Assembly: GCF_963576615.1 (NCBI RefSeq)
Contig: NC_088714.1
Location: 29,322,558-29,386,557, forward strand
DNA length: 64,000 nucleotides
Direction: 5' to 3'
Origin: Watersipora subatra
Lineage: Eukaryota; Bryozoa; Gymnolaemata; Cheilostomatida; Watersiporidae
A program made the position numbers and the translations under genes. Positions 31,201-38,241 of the stretch are shown here, piece by piece. Position 1 is the stretch's first letter. Each line of letters begins with the position of its first letter. Below the pieces are notes generated by a model. It worked only from the letters and a program-made list of their open reading frames with translations, was not told where the DNA came from and did no database searches.

Positions 31201-33895
31201 ACAGATAAAAAAGCAGTTACCTACAGTAACTTTAGTGTATTTAGTGGTTACAATCTGCAGTAAAAACTTATTGCAATAAAATTGTTTAACTTCTTCCTTT
31301 AATGCTGCCATCGATCTTAGAACCCATTGTAAAACTCTTAGATCCCATATTTTTATATGTAGTTATATGAGTATAATGAATTAAAGTCTATATTTTAACA
31401 TGCGCAATAAATTTTCACGTTGGCTTAATTTTCACCAATTTTCATTTCACTCATGCAATATCAAACAAAACACAGAGGAAAAAAGAGGAGAAGAGAGAGT
31501 GAGGAGAGAGGGGGAAAAAGGGGAGAGAGAGAGGGGGCAACGGTGAAAGAGGGAGCGAGAGAGAGGGTGGACAGAGAGAATGGGGGGGGAGAAAGAGGGG
31601 GGAGAAAGAGGGGGAAGAGAGAGAGGGAAGAGAGAGAGGGGGAGAGAGAGAGGGGGAGAGAGAGAGGGGGAAAGAGAGGGGGAGAGAGAGAGAGGGGAAA
31701 GAGAAGGGAGAGAGAGAGGGAGAGAAAGAGGGAGGGAGAGAGAAAAGAAAGGGGGAGGGAGAGAGAGAGAGGAGAGATAGGGGAGAGAAAGGAGGAAGAG
31801 AGAGAGAGAGAAAAGGGGGAGAGAGAGGAGGAAAGAGAGAAGAGGGGGAGAGAGAGGAGGGAGAGAGAGGGGAAAAGGGGGAGGAGAGAATGGGGAGGAG
31901 AAAGGGGAAGAGAAAGGGGAGAAAGGGGGAAGAGAGAGGGGAAGAGAGAGGGGAGGAGAGAGGGGGAGGAGAGAGGGGGAGGAGAGAGGGGGAGGAGAGA
32001 GGGGGAGGAGAGAGGGGGAGGAGAGAGGGGGGAGGAGAGAGAGAGATGGGGAGAGAGACAGCGAGCCTTGTATCTCTTTCACATGTCGTTTTCGGCGAAT
32101 CGCAGATCAGCATCTCTATGACTCCAACAATTCAGCACAGCGACCGCCAAATTTAATCTTCTAGAGGCGATTTTGTTGATGTCGTATGACGAAACAAATG
32201 CCGCATTGAGAAGACGTAAAAAACCTCAAGGTTCCACATCAAAAGGCGAACGAAGCCGTAAATTGTGCTAGTGTGCTGAAGGGCACACTGTAGTCCAGGG
32301 GTGCACTTGACTCAGTTTCAGTGGCAAAAGATTAAATCAAATAGATAACCATATAACTATGACAGCCAGTCTACCAGTAAAGGATGAACTTTAGTTCATT
32401 GTTGACACTTAACCTTTCGACCTAGATTCAATGATTGCTAGTGAGACTAATTAGCATTAATTAATACAATGGAATAGAAGCCAAAGTCGAGAGTAACTTG
32501 CAAGTAAAAAACGTAACGAAGGACATTGGTGAATAATTCAAACTTTTGTCAATAAACAGGAGATGAGAATTCAACACTACATTTGATGTGGGTGTAATTA
32601 AATAGATTGCATCGAGCTGGGGTAAGGGCTCTCGAGTCATGGACAACTTCTCCACCAGAGTTATCCCTTCTGCCATAATCTGGTGCATCTTGCAGCATGC
32701 TGATATCATCCGAGTAGCTAATGAGTCGAGCACCAGTACCTGCAACATGTGCACCAGTAACATTAATATCATCTTTGTGATAATATACTCTTGATTATGG
32801 TAATTAATCAATGTTTAAAAGTTCATTGCTGAACCAATCCCAACCATAATTACATTATTCCAAACCTACATTAAAAGTTCATTGAGTTCATAACAAAATT
32901 TAGTCACAAACAAAAACAAAAGAACCTTTCTAGTTTAATCTATAAAAACTACTGACCAAAAATAAATCTGTTATTTTTTTGCAACTTTTGTATATATATA
33001 TATATTTAAACACCAAACTATCCATCAAAACATTACAGTGACAACTAATTAATATCTTAATATGATTAGTTTTAGAATTTGTATTTTTAATAATTAATGC
33101 TTAATACCTTCCACTGGCTCTCCTTGTATGGTTGGCCAGGGCCGCCATTAGCTGTCGCTTCCCCTTTTCCTCTGTGTGGATATATTAATTCTTTGAATAT
33201 TTCTGCAAGATGAACTTTTATGTCACAATAAATTGTGAAAAATTCCTTGATACCATAGTTACAACTCCCAAATCATGTTTCCTTTAGTGGGTGTTAAAGC
33301 AAGTAAACAAGATAATATACTATATAGAGTAGTAATTCATTCTGTTAGGCTAGGCTGTTAGGTTAGGCGGCTAGGCTAAAATGATCAAAATGGCTGAGAA
33401 TGTTAATTCTACATATGGCTGCATTGGTTAAAAACAAATTATGCCTACAAAGACTAAAATATATTTAACTTTGAATGTATGGCGTAGAAAATCGTCGACG
33501 TATCGCAAAAATGTTACTAATGATTACTTGTGTAAAATTTAACCGTTGAAGTTACAAGGTAGCAACTACACCACTCCAAAATACCAATCTGGCTATTGCA
33601 ACAACTGTGTAAAGCTTCAAATTTAACAAACAACATTTAAGTATATACAATACTTTAACATTCTAATAAATCGTACTGGAACAAGCCCTAGATCAGCTAC
33701 CGCAAGACAAGATGGCAAACTGTAATTCATTAAATATTTCAAATAAAGCAATAAAAACGTATCATTTTTCAAATTAATTAAAAGAACTCAAACCAACACA
33801 TATAGCAAACAAGATACAGTTCAAAAGCTAACGAAGTCTGATCATTAGGAAGAAAGATACTCACTCTCCCTCACACAATCCTGTAACGAAGCCAT
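13194..33895 (-). CDS. STXBP1: UNC-18 / Munc18-1 (syntaxin-binding protein 1, Rop) complete coding region
   Basis: Sec1/Munc18-family protein that clasps syntaxin and templates SNARE assembly for vesicle fusion at the plasma membrane. Fourteen exons on the minus strand: 33865-33895, 33108-33202, 32581-32739, 30652-30840, 28322-28455, 27054-27147, 26386-26544, 26000-26079, 24113-24320, 23678-23816, 19476-19585, 15272-15471, 14917-15071, 13194-13294. They sum to 1854 bases: 617 residues plus TAG, against about 594-603 in known Munc18-1. All introns are GT..AG and all phases agree. Landmarks: [13 protein letters not shown] (41-53), [14 protein letters not shown] (from 112), [14 protein letters not shown] (239-252), [14 protein letters not shown] (257-270), [20 protein letters not shown] in exon 9, SRWTP (493-497), [12 protein letters not shown] in exon 13. 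The SRWTP block and overall match favour the Munc18-1/UNC-18 class over VPS45 or SLY1. It is convergent with PKC and divergent from VPS13. Confidence 0.96.
13384..13810. mobile_element. Short inverted-repeat MITE in unc-18 intron 13
   Basis: About 60 bases beginning GGACGAGTATAACTGGAGTG recur inverted near 13757-13806 (CAGTTATACTCGTCC). The two arms enclose roughly 310 bases of AT-rich DNA with no gene. It abuts the next element. Confidence 0.78.
13811..14665 (-). mobile_element. TA-flanked inverted-repeat element, family 3 copy 1, with tRNA-like segment
   Basis: The right end reads GGAGCGTCTACTG then TA, and the left end is TTAGACACTCCTATAATG. The interior (AAAGTTTTTGCTTTCAACTA, CTAGTTCGTCGTGATAGATC, GTCGACAAAACAGAGAAC) matches the copy at 19960-20772 in reverse. 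A tRNA-like stretch lies at about 14118-14185. No transposase is seen. It lies in unc-18 intron 13. Confidence 0.72.
14917..15071 (-). CDS. STXBP1: unc-18 exon 13
   Basis: The acceptor is ttttttttgcag and the donor gtaagc. It encodes [40 protein letters not shown] and [11 protein letters not shown]. It corresponds to the SGPRLIIFILGG...MRCAYEV block near the C-terminus. Confidence 0.96.
15272..15471 (-). CDS. STXBP1: unc-18 exon 12
   Basis: The acceptor is gtctgttgtag and the donor gtgctg. It encodes a basic linker [20 protein letters not shown], then [33 protein letters not shown] and a Gly/Arg-rich stretch [13 protein letters not shown]. The frame and SRWTP motif are decisive. The Gly/Arg linker replaces the Ser-rich linker of vertebrate Munc18-1. 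Confidence 0.95.
15472..19475 (-). other. unc-18 intron 11 (4 kb), no gene seen
   Basis: It holds one 47-bp tandem duplication (16199-16290). Otherwise it is unremarkable AT-rich sequence. Several short open frames exist, but none shows family resemblance or a splice context with the flanking exons. Confidence 0.55.
16199..16292 (+). repeat. 47-bp tandem duplication
   Basis: TATAATTGTCAATAGTCGTG begins at 16201 and again at 16248, with near-identical continuation (one C/A change in TGTACGCATTT versus TGTACACATTT). It is a recent duplication in unc-18 intron 11. Confidence 0.85.
19476..19585 (-). CDS. STXBP1: unc-18 exon 11
   Basis: The acceptor is ttatctgcag and the donor gtaggg. It completes Gly and encodes [20 protein letters not shown] and [16 protein letters not shown]. 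It matches the ENLNKLIQHAQIP...NMAHLGVPIV region. Confidence 0.96.
19960..20772 (+). mobile_element. TA-flanked inverted-repeat element, family 3 copy 2
   Basis: The left end is TA then CAGTAGACACTCCTACAACA. The right end is TATAGGAACATCTGCTG then TA, an inverted relative. The interior matches 13811-14665 in the opposite orientation. It is a non-autonomous copy in unc-18 intron 10. Confidence 0.8.
20831..20930. repeat. Inverted repeat, about 20-bp arms
   Basis: AACATTATGTCTGTCAAACA at the left is matched by TGTTTGACAGACATAATAAT at the right, around a 57-base loop. It could be a small MITE remnant. The left-arm sequence resembles ATGTCTGTAAACAGCAAACT near 4540. It lies in unc-18 intron 10. 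Confidence 0.6.
22034..23215. mobile_element. TA-flanked element with CCCTAGGACACTT ends
   Basis: TA then CCCTAGGACACTTATGTATT at the left is mirrored by AAGTGTCCTAGGG then TA at the right, giving terminal repeats of about 13-25 bases and a TA duplication. It is 1.18 kb long. Next to the ends are repeated CGCGAAA-type motifs. I see no intact transposase. It lies in unc-18 intron 10. The end type (CCCTA..GG) recalls the element at 50368-52175. Confidence 0.85.
23678..23816 (-). CDS. STXBP1: unc-18 exon 10
   Basis: The acceptor is gtttccag and the donor gtgggt. It encodes [40 protein letters not shown] and YILHKG. It ends in phase 1 and is followed by the longest intron (4.1 kb). Confidence 0.97.
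24113..24320 (-). CDS. STXBP1: unc-18 exon 9
   Basis: The acceptor is gtccccag and the donor gttagc. It encodes [20 protein letters not shown], then [34 protein letters not shown] and VEQ. This is the domain 3a helical hairpin of Munc18. The position of the vertebrate PKC-site serines (FSSSKR) reads FADEKR here. Confidence 0.97.
24900..25660 (+). mobile_element. Tigger-like MITE, copy C
   Basis: The left end is TA then CAGTTTTACCTCGACATACG. The right end is GTCGAGGTATGACTG then TA. The interior motif GAGATGCGAGC, also seen as GAGATACGAGC at 10394-11596, shows kinship with that element. It carries a large internal deletion. The short open frame 24840-25103 is not a gene. It lies in unc-18 intron 8. 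Confidence 0.75.
26000..26079 (-). CDS. STXBP1: unc-18 exon 8
   Basis: The acceptor is gtggtttcag and the donor gtgagt. It encodes [20 protein letters not shown] and HIADVS, with a split Gln codon. It corresponds to the EVLLDEDDDLW...LRHKHIAEVSQ part of Munc18-1. Confidence 0.96.
26386..26544 (-). CDS. STXBP1: unc-18 exon 7
   Basis: Fifty-three codons, with acceptor atgttacag and donor gtaagg. It encodes [36 protein letters not shown] and [20 protein letters not shown] is the signature block of the Sec1 family. Confidence 0.97.
26661..26798 (+). repeat. GC-rich minisatellite, GCTCTACGCTGCCCC-type units
   Basis: Units of about 15-16 bases (CTCTACGCTGCCCCG, CTCTACATCGCTG) alternate in a higher-order pattern. 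The segment CTCTACATCGCTGCTCTA recurs three times. It is strikingly GC-rich against the AT-rich intron (unc-18 intron 6). Confidence 0.88.
27054..27147 (-). CDS. STXBP1: unc-18 exon 6
   Basis: The acceptor is atatttttag and the donor gtaagt. It completes R, then encodes [20 protein letters not shown] and [11 protein letters not shown], matching the AYKADDPTMGE block of Munc18-1. No open frame of useful size marks this exon; I found it from homology and splice sites. Confidence 0.96.
27445..27665 (+). repeat. About 24-bp minisatellite, about 9 copies
   Basis: The unit is of the type AACCTCCCCTTGAGAACTGG TAA, with variable copies such as AAGCCTCCCCTTGAGAACAG. It lies in unc-18 intron 5. The minus-strand open frame across it is a by-product of the repeat. 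Confidence 0.85.
28322..28455 (-). CDS. STXBP1: unc-18 exon 5
   Basis: The acceptor is acaaccag and the donor gttggt. It encodes [40 protein letters not shown] and I. The final Arg codon is split (phase 2) and completed by exon 6, as RYR. Confidence 0.96.
29092..29275 (+). repeat. About 85-bp imperfect tandem duplication
   Basis: CTTTTAATAATTGCTTTATT (near 29113) recurs as TTTTTAATAATTGCTTAATT (near 29193). Each is followed by TTAATTATTTCAGCT. An old duplication in unc-18 intron 4. Confidence 0.65.
29878..30282 (+). repeat. 12-bp minisatellite GGGTAGTAGAGT, about 33 copies
   Basis: Near-perfect 12-base units run for 400 bases. Rare variants (AAAGT for AGAGT, GGCTAGT for GGGTAGT) mark single copies. 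Because the period is divisible by three, frames stay open (apparent Ser-Arg-Val-Gly repeats), but the array is in unc-18 intron 4 and is not coding. Confidence 0.96.
30652..30840 (-). CDS. STXBP1: unc-18 exon 4
   Basis: Sixty-three codons, with acceptor gtttttag and donor gtatgt. It encodes [36 protein letters not shown] and [17 protein letters not shown]. It closely matches the Munc18 domain 1 to 2 region. Confidence 0.97.
31477..32047 (+). repeat. 570-bp polypurine tract (GA-rich)
   Basis: Almost pure purine on the plus strand (GAGAGAGAGGGGGAGAGAGA style). Pyrimidines are very few, so the unc-18 transcript carries a long polypyrimidine run. Proximal GGGGGAGGAGAGA units (31960-32035) form a 13-base array. 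It is in unc-18 intron 3. Open frames on both strands (222 residues plus, 211 and 220 minus) are low-complexity artefacts. Confidence 0.95.
32581..32739 (-). CDS. STXBP1: unc-18 exon 3
   Basis: Fifty-three codons in phase 0, with acceptor catgttgcag and donor gtagtg. It encodes [30 protein letters not shown] and [18 protein letters not shown]. This is domain 1 of the Sec1/Munc18 fold, part of the syntaxin-binding surface. Confidence 0.97.
33108..33202 (-). CDS. STXBP1: unc-18 exon 2
   Basis: The acceptor is catcttgcag at 33203 and the donor gtatta. It encodes [20 protein letters not shown], then [12 protein letters not shown], leading straight into [12 protein letters not shown] closer internal AG (33170) would also keep the frame but would lose [11 protein letters not shown], which family members have. 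I therefore prefer the upstream acceptor. Confidence 0.88.
33865..33895 (-). CDS. STXBP1: unc-18 exon 1 (start)
   Basis: ATG at 33895 begins [10 protein letters not shown], followed by a gtgagt donor in phase 1. When joined to exon 2 it gives VREKIFKELI, aligning with the family opening of the type LKxxVxxKIxxDVI. That alignment is why I chose this start. Confidence 0.88.
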
Positions 33896-34685
33896 TCTTG
33901 ATCGATTGAGTTTCCGGTTAAATTTGTAGACTATAAACAATGTATCTATATGAGCTTACTTTTTTGATCTTTAAGTAAATTTTAATATGAATACAACAAT
34001 TTTTTTTTCAAAAATATTTGCTTAAAACAATGTTTTAATTATTATTATATTAGGTTTGAGATTTCCTAAAGTTTGTAGACTCAGAGTGTTCTTGAGTTAT
34101 GCACCTTGATAGGGCAGGACGCGCAGGAATTTCAATCGATGGTCTAAGATTGCGGGCTTTCTCGTAAGAGGGTTAATTACGGAAACCCGTGATTTGCTCC
34201 TCCCGCTACGCTTGGCTGCAAATTCTAGATGTGCCTATTGAGCTTTATAGTATCGTTAGCTTTCCACTGCAAGTGTTGGCATATCAATGCAAGAAACATC
34301 AAGACGACGAAATATTGGATGGGTTGCTATCAACTCTCATGAATTATTTTGCTCTAATTTAGTTCCTAAAAGCTCGGCTGTCTGGTTAAAAAACTTTTTT
34401 GTTCTGCGTTGCAATTGTATTTTAAGGTGTCATCGTGTTTGTTTTAGCAGTTGTATCTAGGAGTTGGAATCAATTACTTTGTTTTAGGGTTTTTAAATTT
34501 AGTTTTAGGATGCATTATACTAGGTCTACTGCCAGATTCTTCATAATTGGTATTTTTCTTAATATTGTACTATATTTTTAGGAAGGTTTTGCATTTGACC
34601 CAATTGATATGGACGAATACAGGGTGGGATACTATTTCATTGCTTATATTTCTCTTTTCAGTTTTTTCAATATCAACTTTACAGG

Positions 34686-35658
34686 TCGCTGTCCGGGTTG
34701 GCATAGTATTTCCCTTTGCGGTTATTACCACCGGTTTTTAACCCCCGGGAAAAACTCATTATTTTCCAAAAGTGGCAAAAAGCGTGACAAACTAAAAAAA
34801 CCTTTTTTTGACAAGTTGGCCAACGCTTAAGCAAGGAATAACAATATACTTATACCATTAGCTGTCATAGAGCTTCTTTATGACTCTTTAACAGTACACA
34901 GGCTAAGAAAGCGCATAACCTTTATAATTGGTTTATTTACTAAATATTAAATGAAAAGACCAAATCACAAAATAATATTTATTTATATTATCAATATTGA
35001 ATAAAAAGCAAAATTGATATTGTAAAACATGACAGTAAGCATAATGCAACAATTAGAAAATAATTGAAAAATAAAAGCACATGAAGAAGTCATCGAGACC
35101 GGTGAACTGAACAAACGGATCAGAGTATTGAGAATTTATTGTCTAAGAAAAGTTTATCCTTGCATTCGGCCGAATCATACTCTAAAGAAATTGTTTTTAG
35201 GTTTTGGTATCAAGCTATCAGTTTGAATGCTTTCTCCACTCCAAACCTCTTGCGCAGCTTGGTCTCCACTAAGGAAAGAGTGCTAAACAATACACGTCAA
35301 AACAGTTCTATTATTGGACTGTAAAAGGCTCATCTTTATTTAACGTTGGCCCGTATCTTTGGTGTTGATTTTCTTAATTTTTTCCACTTTTAAACACTAT
35401 TTTATTTTCATTGCTACTGATTGGTATAAGTCTGGAGTCACACAACTAATTGTTTAGTCCAATTTTCCTTTTTATTAAATTCCATTGTTTAGCAAAATAT
35501 TTGGATAAAAATTCTAGCGTTATAATATTTCCCAGTTGTTCCCGGTTTTTACCAGTTGCTTCCGGTTTTTACCAGTTGTTTCCGGTTTTTACCAGTTTTT
35601 CCTTCTGCCCTGGGAGAAACAGTTTTTCCCGAGAAAAATGTCGACCGTGGTCGCTGTA
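34686..35658. mobile_element. Possible transposable element bounded by 9-bp direct repeat
   Basis: GGTCGCTGT occurs at 34686-34694 and again at 35650-35658. Near each end sits a loosely inverted motif (CCCGGGAAAAACT at the left, GTTTTTCCCGAG at the right). This fits a target-duplicated insertion, perhaps hAT-like, but the terminal repeats are weak. Confidence 0.4.
35525..35602 (+). repeat. 24-bp tandem repeat, about 3 copies
   Basis: CCGGTTTTTACCAGTTGTTT is repeated three times with small changes, inside the possible element at 34686-35658. Confidence 0.8.
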
Positions 35659-36227
35659 CGTGAGTCAGTCTTGAGGGAGCGTTACAAGAATTATTATCCG
35701 TAATCATTAACAATGATCAAGTTTTTCAGTGTTCCGTTCACATAGCCTAATAACTAATACAAATATGTAGACAAGACAGAGAATAATCTACCTACACATT
35801 ATTAAATAAGAGCCTTGCAATAAATTTATAGCATAAATTGATTAAAGCTGTCCAATCAAACAAATTTCGTCTTTGTTCTTTTTTGCTGTTTTCAAGCAGT
35901 TAATAAACAAACATCAATGTGTTTGCTGCAACTCCACTACTTAGGCCAAATAACACGTAGTATTATGCATGCGTACATTTTAAGCCATGCCACTCGAGTG
36001 TTAGAGTTTTCGAAAGAAGGTGCTAATTTAATAACATTTATTACCATAATTTTGCCATGCAAACTAAGCCTGAAGACCATGAAAAGTCTCTCCACAACAA
36101 ATCACACCATTGAAGAGTAAGGCCAACTAGGTCTACTTTGTTTAAATTTACATATCGCACAATTCTCCCTAAATTAGTTCACAAATCTATTTTAAGAAAT
36201 GCAGTGTTTTAAGAAGTGTCATAAATG

Positions 36228-37111
36228 TTAAAGGTTGACTTGCAACAAAATTCACATTACAGTTATTTGATATCAAAAAATTCACCATGTCTTACTCTGT
36301 TGTGTTGTAGGTGCAAAATATGTGGGAATGTGATTACAAGCTCTTAAAAGCTCTAAAACGAACAGTTAATCGCAGCCACACAGGACCGCCGTAGTTTGGA
36401 TTCTCTGTCCAAAATGGCTCAAATGTGACGTAGCTGTGGTAGATGGTTTCTGTTTACACTTTCATGCAACCTTGTTCATCGAAATATTTATACAAATAGA
36501 CTTCGCGCATTCAATAAAACCATGTCTAATGTTCTTACGCGTCTATTTTATCATCATTGTAATTCTGTCACTTTTAGCAGTGATATCTTATAACTTACCG
36601 TAAAAATTCATTTAATTTTTTAACCTTACCTTGAAGGAGTACATATCATTGTGTGATAATCGTGACGAGCCTGTTGGTCACCTGTGATAATCAAAAAGTG
36701 GTGCAAAATTATTTGCGAAGTAATGGGTCACATGATCAGATTACGTCTTGACGATTAGATCAAGCCGAAATGAAACTGTAAAGTAGCGAGCAACTATATT
36801 TGATATGGGGTCTTTGGTAAAACCTGAAGTGTTTGTCATAAACTAGTGCTATGATAAGTTCATATTGAGCTTTTAATTGGCCTTTTAATTCACGTGAGAA
36901 CATCACGTGACAAGACAATAACCAAACCATCATGACTACATCAGAGAAATAACGAGATTCCAATCAATGGCAGTTTTTCGTCTTCGAGTTTTTAAGAGCT
37001 TGTAATCACATTTCCACATATTAGGCACCTACAACGCAACAGAGTAAGACATGGTGAATCTTTTGATACCAAATAACTGCAATGTGAATTCTGTTGCAAG
37101 TCAACCTTTAA
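36228..37111. mobile_element. TTAA-flanked inverted-repeat element, copy 2 (piggyBac-type MITE)
   Basis: TTAA, AGGTTGACTTGCAACAAAAT at the left; inverted GTTGCAAGTCAACCT then TTAA at the right. The interior is the reverse complement of the copy at 6532-7406 (for example CTTACCGTAAAAATTCATTT here against its complement near 7020-7045). Terminal similarity runs about 110 bases. It is non-autonomous and lies between unc-18 and VPS13. Confidence 0.9.
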
Positions 37112-38141
37112 AGTAGTGGACGCCCAATATCATGTTCAGCAATGTGGTCTTTCTTTTTATTGCCATTCCTTTAAAATCTATGTTGGTTTTACTGAAATTT
37201 AATGCTGACTAGTGATATTCCAATGAAATCATTCGTTATTTTATTGAAAAAAAACAAAGCACCTGCTCTTCAGTGCACGGTTGAGTGTTCCAAATTTTAG
37301 AGACCTGAAAAAAACAATGCTGGTCTCAAGACTATCCAAGTCTTACACACAAAGTATAACAAGTTGGCCCAGAGAACAGATTGGTTTGACTAGAGGTTTT
37401 GTAGGAGAGATTTTGTACTAGAGGTTTGTTGTCTGAGAATTGTAGGGTTACTCTTTGCTCTTATTTTTATTCCATAATAATTCAGCGGTGTAGCAATTGT
37501 CTAGTGAATTGTTTATGCATCCTTGTTGGATTATTTTCCAATCAGTAAATAGGACACACTTCTAACTTAAGTAGTCCGCCTCAAAAGTTTTTTGTTTATA
37601 ACAATTAAGGAAGCCTTTCGCTGCTGTCAGATAGGCAGTTGCTGCAAAACTCACAAGAAGTTATATGTTAATCCATTTTATGTTGTACAACTATCTGTTC
37701 ACCTGTTAAAGTCTCACTTCTTTTTGGTGTAATTTGCCAGTACTATCACTGTGCAACCACTGATTGTATAAGAAAATGGTCCGCATTTTATATTTATGAG
37801 ACCATCAATAGCAAACAATTATGCTTCGCACTTTCATAACATACTCAGTGCAATAATTAGAAATAAGGTTAGCTGTCAGTCTATCGCCAACCACCAAAGT
37901 TACTGCAATCTCCAATAAAAAATTCTTGCATTTTTATGAAATCATGACTGCCTTTTTTCATAATTATTAGTCAAGTTCTTTCTTCGATGTCAGGTTTGGA
38001 AGAGCTTACAAAATGATCCCTAGTGACTGTTCTTCAGCTGTTTAAGCTTCTGTTATAGATAAAACCTTACGACAAGAATATATGAAGGTAATGATATTCC
38101 ACTAAACTGCTTACGCCATCTAGCCCAGGAGAACGATCACT
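37112..38141. other. Upstream region of VPS13
   Basis: No gene. The VPS13 transcript start should lie here, but I see no sure core promoter element. The sequence before ATG (gaacgatcact) has A at -3 only loosely; the start is set by homology. Confidence 0.45.
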
Positions 38142-38241
38142 ATGGTCTTCGAGTCGCTAGTGGCTGACCTGCTGAACAAGTATCTTGGTGACTATGTAGA
38201 GAATTTAGATAAATCTCAGCTCAATATTGGAATATGGGGAG
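38142..38241 (+). CDS. VPS13A/C: VPS13 exon 1 (start)
   Basis: ATG GTC TTC GAG gives [20 protein letters not shown], then [13 protein letters not shown], the near-invariant start of VPS13A/C. It ends in phase 1 at a gtaagc donor. Confidence 0.97.

Larger units (their letters stand above)
33896..36227. other. Divergent intergenic region, unc-18 side
   Basis: This should hold the unc-18 promoter and 5' UTR (minus strand). I see no certain TATA box or other promoter element. It contains a repeat bounded by a 9-bp direct repeat (34686-35658). The short open frames have no recognisable family. Confidence 0.5.

Noticed and set aside
31447-32121. Open frames of over 200 residues on both strands
   Set aside because: They are translations of a polypurine tract: Arg/Glu/Gly on one strand, Ser/Pro/Leu on the other. 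Low complexity, in an intron.
33108-33169. Shorter unc-18 exon 2 using the AG at 33170
   Set aside because: It keeps the frame but drops [11 protein letters not shown], which the family has; the upstream acceptor gives a better N-terminus.
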